A stretch of 64,000 nucleotides of DNA from Glandiceps talaboti (lineage: Eukaryota; Hemichordata; Enteropneusta; Spengelidae): contig NC_135562.1 of the NCBI RefSeq assembly GCF_964340395.1, positions 464,001-528,000 on the forward strand, read 5' to 3'. The notes under the pieces are model-generated. The model was not told where the DNA came from, ran no database searches, and was given only the letters and a program-made list of their open reading frames with translations. Made by a program: the position numbers and the translations under genes. How positions within the stretch are numbered: the first letter of the stretch is position 1; every line of letters begins with the position of its first letter. Below, piece by piece: positions 59,896 to 64,000 of this stretch.

Positions 59896-61135
59896 TTCTG
59901 CCGTACTTGTGAATTGATTGAACCTGACATTTTTCGCAAAAGCACAAATAATAACATTATGTGAAATATGTTATTTGTGATCAAAAAAGATAATTTCTCC
60001 AAAATAGTGGTAACTATTGTAGACTAGAGTGTACTTCATATTGCCTAAGTAAATAGACTGTACAGCAAGACAAGGTTGGCTCTATAGACCCAAAAGTAAT
60101 ATTTAATAATATACTTATAAAGGCTTTTGTCGTTAATCCACAAGTACATCTTTAACTGCTTTGCATTCTTGTGAACCAGAGCTGTTATTGCGTCTTGGAT
60201 GGTGCCGTAAAAGAGGCTGTGGTTTACGACAGCAACGCAGATCCGGCGTCCGCGCGTCCCCCCCCCCCCCCAGCTAGTGGAAAATGACTCTGGCTGGAGG
60301 GATGTTTGTATACGACCAATCTATTTTGAAAGTTAATTGTACGTTGAAACGTCATTGTAAAAATATATATATGGAACTCAAGTATCCCGGGAACTCGAAT
60401 CCAATGACTATACTTGGATTCTATGCTAATAGAACACGGCAACTAAGATTTTAACTGATCTTATCTATTCATATCTGCTAATCATTGTTGATGAAAGTGG
60501 TTCCCGGTATACGTAAAATGATAATCCAATAATATCACGTTGACGGATACGTCCGATTTCTTTCAACATCATCACCCCCGGGAATACATCAAAGAATCCT
60601 GTTCTAACTAACGTTCAAATCCGGAGTTAGAAAGTGGCCAAAAGCAAGTGGCTGAATAATCGCTATGTACACAGGCAGGACTTTAAGAAACCTAGAGGAA
60701 AATTGTCTTTCTGTACTGTGGGGTTGTGTTTCAAATCCGGATGTAACAACTAATTTACGTTTTACAATTATACGTAATAATATCCTTTGGTGTAGTTTCA
60801 CTTCATACCGCTCACTTTGTATAGGGACAGTCTCAAGTGTCATTTATTCATTCCCGTGACTCCAATAAAACATCATTGATAAAAAAGAAGAAGAAGAAGT
60901 AGATCTATGAGACAATATATTTTAGTTATGTTGTGATGATGTCGGAGTCTGAACGTGATATAACCATGGCAAAATTAGTATCTTCTTCTCGTGATTCAAT
61001 GATTGAAATTTTGGACTACAAGTGAAAGAAAGAAATTACCACAGCCCGCGAAAGCTTTAAGTGAAAGCTGTACAGTCAGTTAACACATTGACAGGGATAT
61101 AATGCTAGAAATGAAAATATGAAATACATCAAACT
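59896..61135. other. Unique sequence, possibly intron of a rightward gene
   Basis: Poly-C at 60260-60274 and (AAG)4 at 60885. A 40-bp motif CTTGGATGGTGCCGTAAAAG..GTGGTTTACGA (60192-60231) resembles 30940-30980. No gene recognised. Confidence 0.45.
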
Positions 61136-61137
61136 GT

Positions 61138-61139
61138 CT

Positions 61140-61187
<48 letters not shown>

Positions 61188-61188
61188 G

Positions 61189-61238
<50 letters not shown>

Positions 61239-61352
61239 TACATACATACATACATACATACATACATACATACATACATGCATGCATGCATGCATACATA
61301 CATACATACATACATACATACATACATACATACATACATACATACATACATA
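61138..61352. repeat. (TCA)n/(CA)n/(CATA)n/(CATG)n microsatellite
   Basis: Consecutive simple runs. Confidence 0.98.
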
Positions 61353-62093
61353 CCAAAAACGGGAGGAATGAAAGAGGAACAAGAGACAGAGAAGAAAGAA
61401 CGAACATTGCCTCGTAAATTCTTGGAAATCCAACCGTTTATTCGGATCGATGCATTGTGCTCCATTTACATTTCAAGAAGTGAAAGTCCACATAAATGCT
61501 GGGCATATATTTGTACATATTCTTAGCGTCAGTAACTGTACAGTGAAACACAAAGATACCTTGAAAATGTCACATTAGTGTGACGTAACCTTTGTGAATG
61601 TCAACGCACATCTAAATGTGTTCTTTTAGGGTGCCTTCCGTAATTCCAGGGGGGCAGGGAAATCAAATTTGGGCTGTTGCGTAGTATTACCCTCCCCCAT
61701 ATCCGTAGTGGTAAAAATTGGCCATCTCTTAACTTTCTTTCACCAAAACATGACCCCACCCTGTTAGAATATTTCAAAACATGGGTCAAAGTGTTGTCAG
61801 AAATGTACAAGGATACGAGCCCCAGAATCAATGATAAGGACTTCCCATTACTACCTTCACCTGCGTTTGGATTTCATTGGCTGAGCTGAAGGCCACAACT
61901 CGCAACGATTAGATTGGCATACTCATGATATTCATGCACCATCTCCACTACATCATCCGTATCTTACCTTCCAGCTCCCGTTTTAATCCTGTGAGACACA
62001 CTCCTCTTCTAACACCACAACTGACAACTTATTTATTACATGGTTGTCAGCAGCAATTTGATTGATGTAGGCTTTCATTATGATACCTACACA
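61353..62093. other. Unique sequence, unrecognised
   Basis: A 70-codon + frame at 61677-61889 (HDPTLLEYFKTWVKVLSEMY..) was considered; no family recognised. Confidence 0.45.
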
Positions 62094-62140
62094 TAACCCC
62101 AACCCTAACCCTAACCCTAACCCTAACCCTAACCCTAACC
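62094..62140. repeat. Interstitial telomeric repeat (CCCTAA)n
   Basis: About seven perfect CCCTAA units preceded by one CCCCAA. The TTAGGG type is the common animal telomere repeat. Unique flanks on both sides show it is interstitial. Confidence 0.95.
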
Positions 62141-63060
62141 GAAGTGGCAACAATGGGATTTGAAGTGGTGGCAGCGACGGATGGGATGGCGAAAATAATG
62201 CAATGTTCTACAATACATGAGTGAAAGTAAAAGGAGTCCCTCTCCCAATCCAATTTTCTAAAATATGGCCCTATTCTACTGTTAACTCAGTTGAATGGAC
62301 AAAAGACACTATTTAAATGTCTATACCGAAAGGTACACTTTCTTTTTATACCTTGACCTTGACTTCATCTCCATATTCAAGGTCAAATAGCAAATTGGTC
62401 AATCAGTGAAGTTTTGTATCTAGAAATAGCATTCGAATTTGCATAGTAGCTTCAAGTTTGCCATTTAACACACCAGTCGGGAACTATGTCTTCAATGAAG
62501 GCTTGTTTTGTCACAAATCAATACAAATTCAAATAGATTAGTTTCCAAACTAATCTGAGAGCTTTGTTTTACTATTTTATACAGTCTTCTCTCTGACAAT
62601 TCATGTATTTTTATTTTCCTTTTTTTATTGATAACGACTCGTTTGTTATAAATGACAGCCAGCTAGAATAAATGATCGTTTCTCATTTCGCAATATATCT
62701 CGGATAAGCTCTATTTTAGCTCCACGTCTTAAGAAGCGAGTTTCACAGAATCAATCTCGAAGATAAATGAAGCCAACATTTATTGGCGCGTGTATTGAAT
62801 CGCAACCCGTGCATCACTACTTTGAAGTGTCGTCTATTCACATCATTACCCACTTCAAACCTCAGGGGGGTAACAACAGTTATGAGCAATATAGTACGAT
62901 TTTGTCGACTTGACAAGTCTAAGTCATCATTCAACAGTAAAATTTAGTCGCTGTGTGTTCATTGGAGAAAGATAAATTATTTCATTCAGATGAAAACTTT
63001 CACCCGCAACGAATCGACCGTAGCAAATTTACATGTAATGATATAACCAGATTTAAACTG
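62141..63060. other. Unique sequence, unrecognised
   Basis: A 22-bp palindrome AGATTAGTTTCCAAACTAATCT at 62535-62556; otherwise nothing. Confidence 0.5.
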
Positions 63061-63575
63061 AATGCCTCCCGTAAGGGCAGACCCATAGATTTTTGGGCCT
63101 ATCCATATTGTTGGAAGGCAAAATTCTGAGTTATAGCTATCATACATGATGTACCCATTAATTGCAAAATTAATTATATGAAACTATATGAAGTTTGAAG
63201 CTTGCAATGCATAGTTAACATATTAAAACACCATTCATTATGCAAATTAACCATTTATTATGCAAATTAACCATTTAGTTTATAAATTATATCACCAAGC
63301 TTTAGATGACACATGCACTTCTTTACCATCAATACATACACTACATTATCTGAAATTTAAAGCTTACATTCTTAAGATATAACCTATTTACCGAAAATCG
63401 TTAATTATGCACATTGCTCATTAAAATTAAAAACTATACCAGGCTTTAGAGGGTATGTGTGTTTTCTCCTGGTTGATATATGTGCCAAATTATGTGGAAT
63501 TTGAAGTGTGCTCTGCAAAGATATAGCTTAATTACTAAAGGTCGTTATTTATTCAAATTACTCATTAAAAGTAAA
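63061..63575. repeat. Decayed ~150-bp satellite
   Basis: Two to three copies of CACATTATCTGAAATTTAAAGC.. AAGATATARCCTAWTTACCGAAARTCGTTAATTATGCAMATT..CATTAAAA; each holds an ATGCAAAT-like word. Confidence 0.7.
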
Positions 63576-63875
63576 TGCTATATCTACCCTACAGCTATAA
63601 ACACTGAATCAAATCCTTACCTATTTATATACTAAAGTTATTAGTGTCACAGTTAATTAATATATAGATATATCTACCCTACATCTATAAACACTGAATC
63701 AAATCCTTACCTATTTATATACTAAAGTTATTAGTGTCACAGTTAATTAATATATAGATACATCTACCCTACATCTATAAACACTGAATTAAATCCTTAC
63801 CTATTTATATACTAAAGTTATTAGTGTCACAGTTAATTTATATATAGATATATCTACCCTACATCTATAAATTCA
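63576..63875. repeat. 90-bp tandem repeat, about 3.3 copies
   Basis: Unit ATATCTACCCTACATCTATAAACACTGAAT..CCTTACCTATTTATATACTAAAGTTATTAGTGTCACAG; near-perfect spacing. Confidence 0.96.
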
Positions 63876-64000
63876 AATAACCGTTTATATTACTAGTAAA
63901 CGATGTTCACTGCTTTTACACTTCAAGAAATCATTTGAACAAAATTACGAGTTAATATAAAAATCAAGTCGAGTTTTAACATCCATTTCACACATCAGTC

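Noticed and set aside
61677-61889. 70-codon frame with HDPTLLEYFKTWVK
   Set aside because: Looks protein-like in composition but no family recognised and no splice signals; left unannotated.
1-64000. tRNA, rRNA or other structured RNA genes
   Set aside because: No A-box/B-box pair, GGTTCGAATCC-like loop or rRNA core sequence was seen on either strand by eye.

Overview
This window is metazoan nuclear DNA, most likely from a marine invertebrate (hemichordate, cephalochordate or lophotrochozoan type; the phylum cannot be fixed from this sequence). The evidence is a spliced gene with consensus GT-AG introns, an interstitial TTAGGG-type telomeric tract, non-LTR retrotransposon tails, DNA transposons with target-site duplications, abundant micro- and minisatellites, AT-rich composition, and constant recurrence of the palindromic word TACATGTA. 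There are no operons, tRNAs, rRNAs or CRISPR arrays.

One protein-coding gene is recognisable. It is an XK-related (XKR4/6/7-type) membrane protein on the + strand, in three coding exons (12650-13056, 42429-42613, 46502-47406) separated by introns of about 29.4 kb and 3.9 kb. The exons join in frame into a 498-residue product with the family's conserved membrane core. Its cytoplasmic tail carries a DVVD|A sequence that fits a caspase-3-type site, which is how some vertebrate paralogues are switched on as phospholipid scramblases.

Layout. 1-8 kb: intergenic, with two LINE remnants on the - strand (161-430; 3605-4045 with target-site duplications), minisatellites, a SINE/MITE-like repeat (6685-6895) and simple repeats. 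7.97-9.2 kb: a CpG-containing stretch with candidate divergent 5' exons, a perfect splice donor on the - strand at 7970 and another on + at 9217. 10.6-12.3 kb: a perfect 52-bp palindrome, a decayed repeat family, a LINE tail and a small hairpin element. 12.3-12.65 kb: probable XKR promoter/5'UTR with ETS-like and CCAAT motifs and a 62-bp direct duplication carrying a uORF. 13.06-42.43 kb: intron 1, holding at least nine minisatellite arrays, a 2.4-kb hAT-like transposon (21369-23786, 8-bp TSD), a Mutator-like MITE (26209-26641, 9-bp TSD) and other inverted-repeat elements. 42.6-46.5 kb: intron 2, mostly two tandem arrays, one of them built from the 3' end of exon 2 including its splice donor. 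47.4-55 kb: 3'UTR and downstream repeats, including a decayed CCAATCAGA-containing array that begins inside the last codons. 55-59.5 kb: CpG-containing DNA with CRE/E-box and DR1-like motifs, ending in a candidate untranslated first exon with a strong donor at 59456, perhaps the start of the next + strand gene. 59.5-64 kb: simple repeats, a telomere-like tract and decayed satellites.

Nearly all long open frames outside the XKR exons arise from tandem repeats whose unit length is a multiple of three. I found no previously undescribed enzymatic or defence system. The most interesting items are the candidate caspase site, the exon/donor-derived minisatellite, the nested and datable transposon insertions, and the repeat-derived C-terminus.
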